A DNA stretch of 13,660 nucleotides, taken from the NCBI GenBank assembly GCA_910587275.1, contig CAJUMD010000095.1:1-13660 (forward strand), written 5' to 3'. The notes under the pieces are model-generated. The model worked only from the letters and a program-made list of their open reading frames with translations. It was not told the origin of the DNA and searched no databases. The position numbers were made by a program, and so were the translations under genes. The DNA is from an uncultured Kineothrix sp. (GTDB lineage: Bacteria > Bacillota > Clostridia > Lachnospirales > Lachnospiraceae). Within the stretch, counting starts at the first letter, position 1. Each line of letters begins with the position of its first letter. Of the stretch, positions 1 to 6,690 are shown piece after piece.

Positions 1-262
1 GTCAGACAGTGCCGCCTGAAAGCAACCATAAACCGCTTGCAGGAAAACGATAAGAAATACCTCCATTTTTTTGAACAGGTTTTTCCGTCCATGGGCAGGG
101 CGGCAGACGCGGACGCAGCATGAATTCCCCTGACGCTGGTTTTCGTATTGGCAGGCAGTTTTCATTGGGATTAAATTTGGAACGATGGCATTGATGGAGT
201 AGGATTTAAGGGTGGAGCCATCCGTCTGCTTCCGGACATAGCATTTCAGGTTGAACTGTATA
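1..262. repeat. Decayed copy of the foldback element family (right half)
   Basis: This stretch has no credible gene. It shares, in the same order and orientation, several blocks with the right half of the intact element at 11581-12027: AGAAATA (53-59 versus 11882-11888), CCATTTTTT followed by GAA and CAGGTTTT (63-83 versus 11891-11911), CAGGGCGGCAG (96-106 versus 11936-11946), and the terminal block at 237-259, which matches the intact right end at about 21 of 23 positions. The last bases differ (CTGTATAT instead of CTGTTACT) and the middle is not alignable by eye, so this is an old or divergent copy. Its left end lies outside the window or is lost, and no flanking duplication can be checked. 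Confidence 0.5.
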
Positions 263-267
263 TTGCG

Positions 268-295
268 CAATTATTTTTGCAGGGAAAAATAATTG
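268..295. repeat. 11-bp inverted repeat upstream of HIT gene promoter
   Basis: CAATTATTTTT (268-278) and AAAAATAATTG (285-295) form a perfect 11-bp stem with a 6-base loop. The right arm is part of a direct repeat: GGGAAAAATAATTGTA (283-298) recurs with one base fewer as GGGAAAATAATTGTA (314-328), and the second copy overlaps the -10 region of the HIT gene promoter. It could be a regulator site or a remnant of the adjacent decayed repeat; the sequence does not decide. Confidence 0.45.
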
Positions 296-303
296 TATGG
301 AAA

Positions 304-332
304 TTGACAGCCGGGGAAAATAATTGTAAGAT
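304..332 (+). promoter_or_regulatory. Predicted promoter of the HIT-family gene
   Basis: A perfect -35 box TTGACA (304-309) is followed after 17 bases by TAAGAT (327-332), matching the -10 consensus at four of six positions. Transcription would start near 339 and give a leader of about 50 bases. This supports the GTG start at 390 and argues against an earlier start. Confidence 0.65.
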
Positions 333-389
333 AAATATGGTGGCAATGCGGTTTGAAAGAACGGATACTCGGAAAGGGAGGGCGATAAG

Positions 390-809
390 GTGTTGGACGA
401 AAATTGTGGGTATTGTGTGGGCGGTGCGCCTTTGGCAAAATTTGGGATTAAGATTTGTGATTTGGATGTGAGCCAGTTGATTTTGTTTAAGGAGCAGAGC
501 AAGCCCGGAAGGTGTATTGTGGCATATAAGGATCACGTCAGTGAAATCGTGGATATCAGTGACGAAGAAAGGAACCGCTTTTTTGCGGATGTGACGCGCG
601 CGGCGAAAGCAATCCATCAGGCATTTGCACCTGATAAGTTAAATTACGGTGCCTACGGTGATACCGGCTGCCACTTACATATCCATTTGGTTCCCAAATA
701 CAAAGGGCAGGACGAATGGGGCGGCACATTCCAAATGAATCCGGATAAGAAATATTTAAGCGAAGCGGAATATGAAGAAATGATTTCCAAAATCAAAGCA
801 TGTCTCTGA
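390..809 (+). CDS. HIT family protein (histidine triad nucleotide hydrolase)
   Basis: A 139-residue cytosolic protein of the histidine-triad superfamily, whose HinT branch hydrolyses AMP-linked substrates such as adenosine phosphoramidates. The triad is H95-x-H97-x-H99 inside CHLHIHLVPKY near residues 94-104, as expected for the nucleotide-phosphate binding loop. C6-G-Y-C9 near the N-terminus resembles the CxxC half of the zinc site found in many bacterial HIT proteins. Length is slightly above that of minimal HinT (about 110-120). The start is GTG at 390, preceded by GGAAAGGGAGGG; the TTGACA promoter at 304 fits it. It stands alone, with a possible hairpin terminator at 837-861. Exact substrate is unknown. 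Confidence 0.93.
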   Translation: MLDENCGYCVGGAPLAKFGIKICDLDVSQLILFKEQSKPGRCIVAYKDHVSEIVDISDEERNRFFADVTRAAKAIHQAFAPDKLNYGAYGDTGCHLHIHLVPKYKGQDEWGGTFQMNPDKKYLSEAEYEEMISKIKACL

Positions 810-836
810 ATCCATATGGTATTTGATTGAAACCCG

Positions 837-861
837 GCGGAGGGAACGGTATGCCCTCCGC
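837..861. terminator. Hairpin between convergent HIT gene and 23-aa ORF
   Basis: GCGGAGGG (837-844) pairs with CCCTCCGC (854-861) across a 9-base loop. No clean T-run follows on either strand, so a rho-independent terminator is only probable. Its position between the ends of two converging genes is what one expects of a shared terminator. Confidence 0.4.
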
Positions 862-893
862 GTCCGGTTATATAAACTCTCCCCCTTATTCCG

Positions 894-965
894 TTAACGG
901 AATCCCTTTGGCAACCTTCCGGTGGCGCCGCCTATCACTGCAACCAGTAAAATTCCAATGTTCAT
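894..965 (-). CDS. 23-residue hydrophobic small protein
   Basis: A short reading frame starting at ATG 965 and ending at TAA 894. It encodes 23 residues: a hydrophobic stretch MNIGILLVAVIGGATG followed by a basic tail RLPKGFR, suggesting a single membrane-inserted helix with a positive end. GGAGG lies 7-8 bases before the ATG, and a good promoter (1015-1043, minus) sits about 50 bases upstream. It is divergent from marR and convergent with the HIT gene. I do not recognise a named family. Small Gly/Ala-rich hydrophobic proteins of this look are frequent in Lachnospiraceae, and it could also be the truncated head of a longer one. Real translation is likely but unproven. Confidence 0.5.
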   Translation of the reverse strand: MNIGILLVAVIGGATGRLPKGFR

Positions 966-1014
966 GATAAAACCTCCGTTTGGTATCTTGTTTTCCTGTT
1001 TTGAATCCTGCTTT

Positions 1015-1043
1015 ATTATAATCAGGGGATGCTGCCTTGAAAA
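1015..1043 (-). promoter_or_regulatory. Predicted promoter of the 23-aa small ORF
   Basis: On the minus strand TTTTCA (1038-1043) and a perfect TATAAT (1015-1020) are 17 bases apart. The expected start near 1008 gives a leader of about 40 bases with GGAGG before the ATG at 965. The promoter diverges from that of marR. Confidence 0.6.
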
Positions 1044-1087
1044 TAGGCTTGGGTGTTCCTTAACATAATCTGAACGGAATGCGTCTC

Positions 1088-1126
1088 TTGACATGAATTG
1101 GGAAATATGAGAATATAGTTTATAAG
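1088..1126 (+). promoter_or_regulatory. Predicted promoter of the marR-citrate synthase-DUF1538-PII operon
   Basis: Two overlapping readings exist. TTGGGA (1098-1103) with 17 bases to TATAAG (1121-1126) has ideal spacing. A perfect TTGACA (1088-1093) pairs only with TATAGT (1114-1119) at a long 20-base spacing. The first is preferred. A pseudo-palindrome (1128-1151) lies over the expected start site. Confidence 0.5.
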
Positions 1127-1127
1127 T

Positions 1128-1151
1128 GAACAGTTTAAATATTAACCGTTC
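1128..1151. promoter_or_regulatory. Candidate MarR operator (pseudo-palindrome)
   Basis: The left arm GAACAGTTTAA (1128-1138) and right arm TTAACCGTTC (1142-1151) are inverted copies with one mismatch and one extra T. The site covers the predicted transcription start of marR, the place where MarR proteins usually bind to repress their own operon. Binding is inferred from position and symmetry only. Confidence 0.4.
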
Positions 1152-1173
1152 CACGGAGTAAGAGGTGTCTGCC

Positions 1174-1620
1174 ATGAATACGGAGTTTGAAACGTTACTT
1201 TACGGGCAGCAGTTTAAGAAGCTGTATGAGCGGATGAGCAATCTCATTACGGCAAAGTATGGGCTGCATCGGATTGAAATCGAGATTTTGCTTTTTTTGA
1301 AGCAGGAGGAAAGGGATACGGCGCGGGATATTGCGGAGATGAAATATTTTTCCAAGGCGCATATTTCCCATGCCATTGAACACCTGACGGAATGCGGGTA
1401 TCTGACGGGAACGCCGGATGCACAGGACAGGCGCTGTGTGCACCTTAGACTGACAGGGGAGGCGCAGCCGGTGTGCGAGGAACTGTCCAGGCTGCGGGAC
1501 GGTCTGATGGAAATTATCTACCGGGGCATTACGGAGGAGGAAAAGCAGGTGATGCGCCGGGTGGCAAGAAAGATTGCCTGTAATATGGATGAACAACTGA
1601 CTATGATGGAAAAGGAGTGA
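1174..1620 (+). CDS. MarR family transcriptional regulator
   Basis: A 148-residue winged-helix DNA-binding protein. Residues 50-75 hold the helix-turn-helix (ARDIAEMKYFSKAHISHAIEHL), followed by the wing with the family signature DRRCVHLRLT at about 85-94; the ends are the helical dimerisation parts. ATG 1174 is chosen because AGAGG lies 8 bases upstream; a GTG at 1165 would add three residues and cannot be excluded. It opens the operon with citrate synthase, whose ATG is 7 bases past the MarR stop. It probably autoregulates through the palindrome at 1128-1151, and may sense an organic acid or nucleotide ligand; the ligand is not visible from the sequence. Confidence 0.9.
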   Translation: MNTEFETLLYGQQFKKLYERMSNLITAKYGLHRIEIEILLFLKQEERDTARDIAEMKYFSKAHISHAIEHLTECGYLTGTPDAQDRRCVHLRLTGEAQPVCEELSRLRDGLMEIIYRGITEEEKQVMRRVARKIACNMDEQLTMMEKE

Positions 1621-1627
1621 GGAATTG

Positions 1628-2992
1628 ATGAAGGCAAGGAAAGAAATGTTGGAGAAATATACACAGAGGTACGGAAGCATCTGTGTGGAGAATAATAACA
1701 TAGACAGCGGATTGTATGCGGAATACGGCGTGAAACGCGGGCTGCGCGATATGAACGGGGAAGGCGTGCTGACCGGGCTGACGAATATATCCCGCATCAA
1801 ATCATCGGAAATTGTGGACGGTAAGCGGGTACCCTGTGAAGGACAGCTTCTCTACCGTGGGTATGATGTGATTGAACTGGTGAAAGGGTTTGAGCACAGC
1901 GCAAGGTTTGGCTTTGAGGAAATCTCCTATCTGCTTTTATATGGGGACCTTCCGAAGAAGACGGAGCTGGTGGAGTTTAAGGAAATGCTCGGAATGATGC
2001 GGACACTCCCCACGAATTTTACCAGGGATGTCATTATGAAAGCTACCAGTAAGGACATCATGAATTCCCTGACCAAGAGTGTGCTGACGCTGGCTTCCTA
2101 TGATAAACATGCGGAGGATTTAAGCATTCCCAATGTGCTTCGCCAGTGCATGATGTTAATCAGCGTGTTCCCCATGCTTTCCGTATACGGGTATCAGGCA
2201 TATAACCATTATGAGAGGGACGACAGCCTTTACATACACAGACCGGAACCGAAACTTTCCACGGCACAGAATATCCTGCGCCTGCTGCGGCCGGACATGA
2301 AGTATACGGAACTGGAAGCGAAGGTGCTGGATATCGCGCTGGTGCTGCATATGGAGCATGGCGGCGGTAACAACTCCACATTTACCACAAGGGTGGTTAC
2401 GTCTTCCGGGTCCGACACTTATTCGGTCATCGCGGCGGCACTGTCTTCGTTAAAAGGACCCAAACACGGCGGCGCCAACATAAAAGTGGTGGAAATGATG
2501 GCAAATATCAAGAAAAATGTCAGGGATTTGGACGATGAGGACATGGTGAAGGATTATTTGGCAAGGATGCTGAATAAGGAAGTGTTCGACAAACGGGGAC
2601 TGATTTACGGAATGGGCCATGCGGTATATTCCATATCCGATCCGAGGGCGACGATTTTCAAGAGCTTTGTGGAGAAGCTGGCGTTAAATAAGGGGCGGGA
2701 CGAGGATTTCAGGCTTTATTCCATGATTGAAAGGCTGGCGCCCCAGGTCATTGGGGAAAAACGCAACATTTATAAAGGCGTCAGCGCCAACGTGGATTTT
2801 TACAGCGGGTTTGTGTACAGTATGCTGGATATTCCGCTGGAACTGTATACCCCCATATTTGCCATGGCGCGTATCGTCGGCTGGAGCGCGCACCGGCTGG
2901 AGGAATTGATTAACGCGGATAAGATTATCCGTCCGGCATATAAGAGCATTATGCCTGAGAGGCAATACAGGAATATCGAGGACCGCGGGTAG
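1628..2992 (+). CDS. gltA: Citrate synthase (citrate/2-methylcitrate synthase family)
   Basis: A 454-residue enzyme condensing acetyl-CoA and oxaloacetate to citrate (or propionyl-CoA to 2-methylcitrate in some relatives). Family residues are all present, numbered from ATG 1628: active-site His280 in LKGPKHGGAN, His331 in GMGHAVYSISDPRA, Arg340 of the DPR motif, Asp390 in NVDFYSG, Arg415 in ARIVGWSAH and Arg435 in IIRP. The usual HRVY is HAVY here. AGGAG overlapping the marR stop is the RBS; TTG 1625 is an alternative start. The N-terminus is longer than in E. coli GltA and lacks its NADH-binding type domain by eye. As second gene of the operon it would supply carbon toward 2-oxoglutarate, the classical PII effector, fitting the PII gene downstream. 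Confidence 0.95.
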   Translation: MKARKEMLEKYTQRYGSICVENNNIDSGLYAEYGVKRGLRDMNGEGVLTGLTNISRIKSSEIVDGKRVPCEGQLLYRGYDVIELVKGFEHSARFGFEEISYLLLYGDLPKKTELVEFKEMLGMMRTLPTNFTRDVIMKATSKDIMNSLTKSVLTLASYDKHAEDLSIPNVLRQCMMLISVFPMLSVYGYQAYNHYERDDSLYIHRPEPKLSTAQNILRLLRPDMKYTELEAKVLDIALVLHMEHGGGNNSTFTTRVVTSSGSDTYSVIAAALSSLKGPKHGGANIKVVEMMANIKKNVRDLDDEDMVKDYLARMLNKEVFDKRGLIYGMGHAVYSISDPRATIFKSFVEKLALNKGRDEDFRLYSMIERLAPQVIGEKRNIYKGVSANVDFYSGFVYSMLDIPLELYTPIFAMARIVGWSAHRLEELINADKIIRPAYKSIMPERQYRNIEDRG

Positions 2993-2994
2993 AT

Positions 2995-3016
2995 GCCGCA
3001 GTTGGGAAAATGCGGC
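2995..3016 (+). other. Short intercistronic hairpin
   Basis: GCCGCA (2995-3000) pairs with TGCGGC (3011-3016) across a 10-base loop directly after the citrate synthase stop. No T-run follows, so it is not a standard terminator. It might stabilise or partially separate the upstream message. Only the pairing is visible. Confidence 0.3.
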
Positions 3017-3096
3017 AGGAAAATTCCGCGGGGTAGGGGTAGTATGGAAAGACAGGATTGGAATAAGGAAGGGAAATAAGGAAGGGAAGAAGGAAA

Positions 3097-4650
3097 TTGG
3101 GACATTATCGGACGAAATTGCAGGAGAAATTGAAAGAAGCCCTGGAAGCGGTGCTTCCCATTATCGGTATTGTGCTGGTGCTTTGCTTTACCATAGCGCC
3201 GGTGTCCCCGGGAATCCTGCTGGCATTTCTTGCGGGGGCGGTGCTGTTGATTGTCGGAATGATGTTTTTCACTTTGGGGGTGGAGCTGTCCATGACGCCC
3301 ATGGGGGAGAGGGTCGGTACCTGCATGACGCAGTCGAAGAAACTGGCGGTTATGGTATTTCTTGGGTTTGTGCTGGGGTTTATCATTACGGTTTCCGAGC
3401 CGGATCTGCAGGTGCTTGCGGGACAGGTGCCGTCCATTCCCAACATGACGTTGATTCTTGCCGTGGCAGGAGGGGTCGGTTTCTTTCTTGTGATAGCGCT
3501 GCTGCGTATGCTGTTTGGGGTTCCGCTGCCGCCGCTTCTTTTGGCATTTTACGGAATCGTGTTTATACTGGCTTTTTTTGTGCCGGCGGATTTCCTTTCC
3601 GTTGCTTTTGATTCCGGCGGTGTGACCACGGGTCCCATGACGGTGCCGTTTATTATGGCTCTGGGTGTCGGTATCTCGGCAATCCGAAGCGATAAGCATG
3701 CGGCGGACGACAGCTTTGGGTTGGTGGCGCTCTGTTCCGTGGGTCCCATTCTTTCCGTGCTGATTTTGGGATTGATTTACCATCCCCAGGGCGGCGCTTA
3801 TGAGCCGCCTTCGCTGCCGGACATTGATACTTCCGTGGAACTTTGGGATTTGTTTGCCCATGGGTTTCCGACTTACATGAAGGAAATGGCGGTATCCCTT
3901 TTGCCGATTATTGCGTTTTTCGGTATCTTCCTTCTGATTTTCAAAGGGGTGGGGAAGCGCAAGCTCATCCGTATCGGAATCGGTTTGGTATATGCCTATA
4001 TCGGTTTGGTACTGTTCCTGACCGGGGTGAACGTGGGCTTTATGCCTGCGGGTAATTATTTGGGGCAGGTAATGGCGGCGCTTCCTTACCGGTGGGTCAT
4101 TGTTCCCGTCGGTATGTTAATCGGTTATTTCATAGTACGGGCAGAACCTGCGGTTTATGTACTGACAAAACAGGTGGAGGAAATTACGTCGGGGGCGGTA
4201 TCCGCCAATGCCATGGAGCTTAGCCTTTCCGTGGGTGTGTCGGTGTCCTTGGGGCTTGCCATGATTCGTGTGCTGACCGGGATTTCGATTCTGTGGTTTA
4301 TTATTCCGGGGTACGCCATAGCGTTACTCGGCTCATTCTTTGTGCCGAAGATTTTTACGGCGATTGCTTTTGACTCCGGCGGCGTGGCATCGGGACCGAT
4401 GACTGCCACGTTCCTGCTTCCCTTTGCCATGGGGGCGTGTGTCAGCATCGGTGGAAATATCGTTACGGATGCTTTCGGCGTGGTGGCAATGGTGGCAATG
4501 ACTCCCCTGATTACGATTCAGGTGCTGGGGCTGGCGGGCAGGATACGTTCCGCGCGGATGGGACGTGCGGCGGGCATACCTGCCATGGAACTGTCCGGTG
4601 CGCAGGCTGCCTTTGAACTGCTGGGCGATGACGAAATCATAGAATTATAA
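3097..4650 (+). CDS. DUF1538 domain membrane protein, tandem duplication
   Basis: A 517-residue polytopic membrane protein matching the DUF1538 family, a putative transporter family without an assigned substrate as far as I know. It is an internal duplication with a period near 254 residues. AFDSGGVTTGPMTVPF (170-185) recurs as AFDSGGVASGPMTATF (424-439), DSFGLVALCSVGP (205-217) as DAFGVVAMVAMTP (458-470), and SEPDLQVLAGQV (100-111) as AEPAVYVLTKQV (349-360). About a dozen hydrophobic segments are visible, and the C-terminus ends in an acidic tail. The start is TTG 3097: an in-frame stop at 3064 precedes it, no ATG or GTG lies between, the next ATG is codon 55, and AGGGA lies 9 bases upstream. 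It sits 27 bases before the PII-like gene, suggesting PII-gated transport (inferred). Confidence 0.9.
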   Translation: MGHYRTKLQEKLKEALEAVLPIIGIVLVLCFTIAPVSPGILLAFLAGAVLLIVGMMFFTLGVELSMTPMGERVGTCMTQSKKLAVMVFLGFVLGFIITVSEPDLQVLAGQVPSIPNMTLILAVAGGVGFFLVIALLRMLFGVPLPPLLLAFYGIVFILAFFVPADFLSVAFDSGGVTTGPMTVPFIMALGVGISAIRSDKHAADDSFGLVALCSVGPILSVLILGLIYHPQGGAYEPPSLPDIDTSVELWDLFAHGFPTYMKEMAVSLLPIIAFFGIFLLIFKGVGKRKLIRIGIGLVYAYIGLVLFLTGVNVGFMPAGNYLGQVMAALPYRWVIVPVGMLIGYFIVRAEPAVYVLTKQVEEITSGAVSANAMELSLSVGVSVSLGLAMIRVLTGISILWFIIPGYAIALLGSFFVPKIFTAIAFDSGGVASGPMTATFLLPFAMGACVSIGGNIVTDAFGVVAMVAMTPLITIQVLGLAGRIRSARMGRAAGIPAMELSGAQAAFELLGDDEIIEL

Positions 4651-4677
4651 TGGACAGGGAAAAGAAGGGAGTCCGGC

Positions 4678-5376
4678 ATGAGTAAAGTATATTTGATGGT
4701 GACGATTGCGAACCGGAACATAGGATCCAAAATGATGTCCTTTTATAAGGAATACGGGCAGGATATGATTCTCGGCACGCTGGGGACGGGAACCGCCAAC
4801 AGCGAAATTCTGGATTATTTCGGTTTGGAGGCGACGGAAAAAACCGTGATGTTATCCACGGTGACAAGGGAACGCTGGAAGGCGTTAAAAAAAGGTTTGC
4901 AGAAGCAGATGAACATAGACGTGCCGGGAACGGGAATCGCATTTATCATTCCGCTGTCCAGTATCGGGGGGAAGAAGGCGCTGCAGTTTCTGACATCGGG
5001 GCAGGATTTTGAGAAAGAGGAGGAAACCGTATTGAAGGACACGGAGTATGAGTTAATCATAGTGATTGCAAACCAGGGTTATAACAACCTGGTCATGGAT
5101 GCCGCCAGGGAAAAAGGCGCCGGAGGGGGTACGGTGTTAAACGCGAGGGGGACGGGTATGGAGAAGGCGGAGAAGTTCCTCGGCGTTTCCATCGCGGCGG
5201 AAAAGGAAATGATTTTCATAGTGACCAAGAAGAAGGATAAGAATGCCATCATGAAAGCCATCATGGAGCAGGCGGGTATGGACAGCAAGGCGAAGTCCAT
5301 CGTGTTCTCCCTACCCGTAACAAGTACGGCAGGGATGCGTCTGCAGGAGGAGGACCGCTCCGAGGAGAATGCTTAG
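4678..5376 (+). CDS. PII-like signalling protein with two PII-type halves
   Basis: A 232-residue cytosolic protein made of two ferredoxin-like PII-type units, about residues 4-96 and 124-216, where a canonical GlnB has one (about 112). The halves align: YLMVTIANRNIGSKMM with ELIIVIANQGYNNLVM, then a glycine-rich turn (LGTGTANSE / ARGTGMEKA), then IAFIIPLSSIGG with IVFSLPVTSTAGM. The first half keeps a B-loop-like PGTGIAF (83-89). The T-loop Tyr-containing YRGAEY of GlnB is absent, so uridylylation is unlikely. GGGAG about 8 bases before ATG 4678 is the RBS. By analogy with GlnK-AmtB and SbtB-SbtA it probably gates the adjacent DUF1538 protein in response to a nucleotide or metabolite. The mechanism is inferred. 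Confidence 0.85.
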   Translation: MSKVYLMVTIANRNIGSKMMSFYKEYGQDMILGTLGTGTANSEILDYFGLEATEKTVMLSTVTRERWKALKKGLQKQMNIDVPGTGIAFIIPLSSIGGKKALQFLTSGQDFEKEEETVLKDTEYELIIVIANQGYNNLVMDAAREKGAGGGTVLNARGTGMEKAEKFLGVSIAAEKEMIFIVTKKKDKNAIMKAIMEQAGMDSKAKSIVFSLPVTSTAGMRLQEEDRSEENA

Positions 5377-5380
5377 AGCG

Positions 5381-6526
5381 TCAGGAGAGCCCTTTGGAGA
5401 TGTAAAAGGTGTCCGCGAGCAGGAGCCAGTTGGCGCGGAATAAGTTCATAATCTGCCAGTAAGTACCGCCGCGCAGGCGGTATTCCTGTATTAATCCGAA
5501 TTTCTCTTTTAAGCTCCGCACGTCCTCAAACCATACTTCATGGGTGTGTCCGTCCCGCTCGTAACGAAAATAGGGCGACATAGAGGTTTGGTCGAACTGG
5601 ATGACGGCATTGTTTGCGATGGCAATTTCGATTGCCTCGGTATTGCTGATAGTACGTGCCATACTGGTTCCCCGTTCATAGGGAAGCGTCCAGTCATAGC
5701 CGTAGTTGGGAATGCCGAGGCTTATTTTTTCGGCGGGAATGCGGGTGAGGGCATAGTCCACCACTTCGCGGACTTTGTGGATGGGGGCGACAGCCATGGG
5801 AGGACCGTAAGTGTATCCCCATTCGTATGTCATAAGCAGCACGGAATCCGCCGCTTCCCCCAGCAGCCCGTAGTCTTTTCCGCCGTATAGCAATCCGGGC
5901 TGGTCATCGGAGGTTTTAGGGGCAAGAGCCACGGATACCGGATAACCGATGCCGTTAATTGCAGTGCGGACGTTTGCCACAAATTCGGTAAAGGGAATGC
6001 GGTCTTCGGCGAGGATGTATTCGAAGTCGATATCTACGCCTTCGTATCCTTTTTCCTCCACGGCCTGAACCAAATTGGCAAGGAAAATCTGCTGGATATC
6101 CATGTCGTTGACCAAAACCGCAATCAGGTTGTTGTTGAACATGCCATCGGGACCAAACGGGGTAAGGGTCAGGATGGGGGCGGTATGGTTTTCTTTTGCC
6201 AAGGCAATCATCCATTCATCGTCCAGGGCAGGAGGAACCAGTTCCCCGGAGGTGGTAAACCCGTAGGAAAAGACAAATAGATTGGTCAGGTAGGGAAGCG
6301 TTTCCGTAAGGGTAAAGCGGCGGATAAAGGGATATGCGTATCCGCCCGTTATAACGGTGCGCCTGTCGGGACCGGATGCTCCCGTGCTGAGCAGGAGCGC
6401 CTGTCCGACGGCGAGCCGGTAGGGATAGGAGAGCTGGTTGTTATAGATAATAGTGTCAGCGGCGATGCCGTAGGCATCGGCAATGCGGTCAACGGTATCA
6501 CCGGGTTTTACGGTATAGATGGTCAT
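5381..6526 (-). CDS. LysM-GH18 glycoside hydrolase, YaaH/SleL-type spore cortex-lytic family
   Basis: A 381-residue protein with an N-terminal LysM domain (about 1-46, IYTVKPGDTVDRIADAYGI) for peptidoglycan binding and a GH18 domain (about 58-370). The GH18 motif is YEGVDIDFEY with catalytic Glu169 and the DxDxE aspartates D165 and D167; GGTYWQIM (353-360) is the usual last strand. Relatives cleave N-acetylglucosamine links of cortex muropeptides during spore germination. There is no signal peptide, as expected for proteins loaded on spores. B. subtilis YaaH has two LysM domains; here there is one. ATG 6526 is chosen because the protein begins exactly at LysM and AAAGG lies upstream; an extension to 6709 would cross the divergent promoter. 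Its stop is 4 bases from the PII gene stop, with no terminator visible. Confidence 0.9.
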   Translation of the reverse strand: MTIYTVKPGDTVDRIADAYGIAADTIIYNNQLSYPYRLAVGQALLLSTGASGPDRRTVITGGYAYPFIRRFTLTETLPYLTNLFVFSYGFTTSGELVPPALDDEWMIALAKENHTAPILTLTPFGPDGMFNNNLIAVLVNDMDIQQIFLANLVQAVEEKGYEGVDIDFEYILAEDRIPFTEFVANVRTAINGIGYPVSVALAPKTSDDQPGLLYGGKDYGLLGEAADSVLLMTYEWGYTYGPPMAVAPIHKVREVVDYALTRIPAEKISLGIPNYGYDWTLPYERGTSMARTISNTEAIEIAIANNAVIQFDQTSMSPYFRYERDGHTHEVWFEDVRSLKEKFGLIQEYRLRGGTYWQIMNLFRANWLLLADTFYISKGLS

Positions 6527-6620
6527 GGCTGCACCTTTTGCCTGTTGGGGAAGGCAGGAATCTTTTAGAATAATGATATGCGGGCTGCGGGGAAGGTGTG
6601 CAGGGCAGAAAACAAAACGG

Positions 6621-6649
6621 TTGCGCCTTTTGGGGGAATTTGCTATGAT
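6621..6649 (+). promoter_or_regulatory. Predicted promoter of the UDPGP gene
   Basis: TTGCGC (6621-6626), 17 bases, then TATGAT (6644-6649) with an extended TG two bases upstream (TGCTATGAT). The start would be near 6656, which rules out the in-frame GTG at 6652 as initiation codon and supports ATG 6691. Confidence 0.65.
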
Positions 6650-6690
6650 AGGTGAAAACAGGGGACAAACTATTGTGTGGAGGGATGGAA

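Noticed and set aside
2800..3861. A 353-codon open frame on the minus strand opposite the citrate synthase end and the DUF1538 gene
   Set aside because: Low-complexity His/Arg/Gln-rich translation, spans the gap and two well-supported genes on the other strand, no RBS; antisense shadow.
6560..6600. Sporulation sigma-E-like -10 (CATATCAT) upstream of the LysM-GH18 gene
   Set aside because: No matching -35 at the right distance; too weak to report as a promoter.
6652..6690. GTG 6652 as start of the UDPGP gene
   Set aside because: It lies at or before the expected transcription start of the 6621-6649 promoter, and GGAGGG is ideally placed for ATG 6691.
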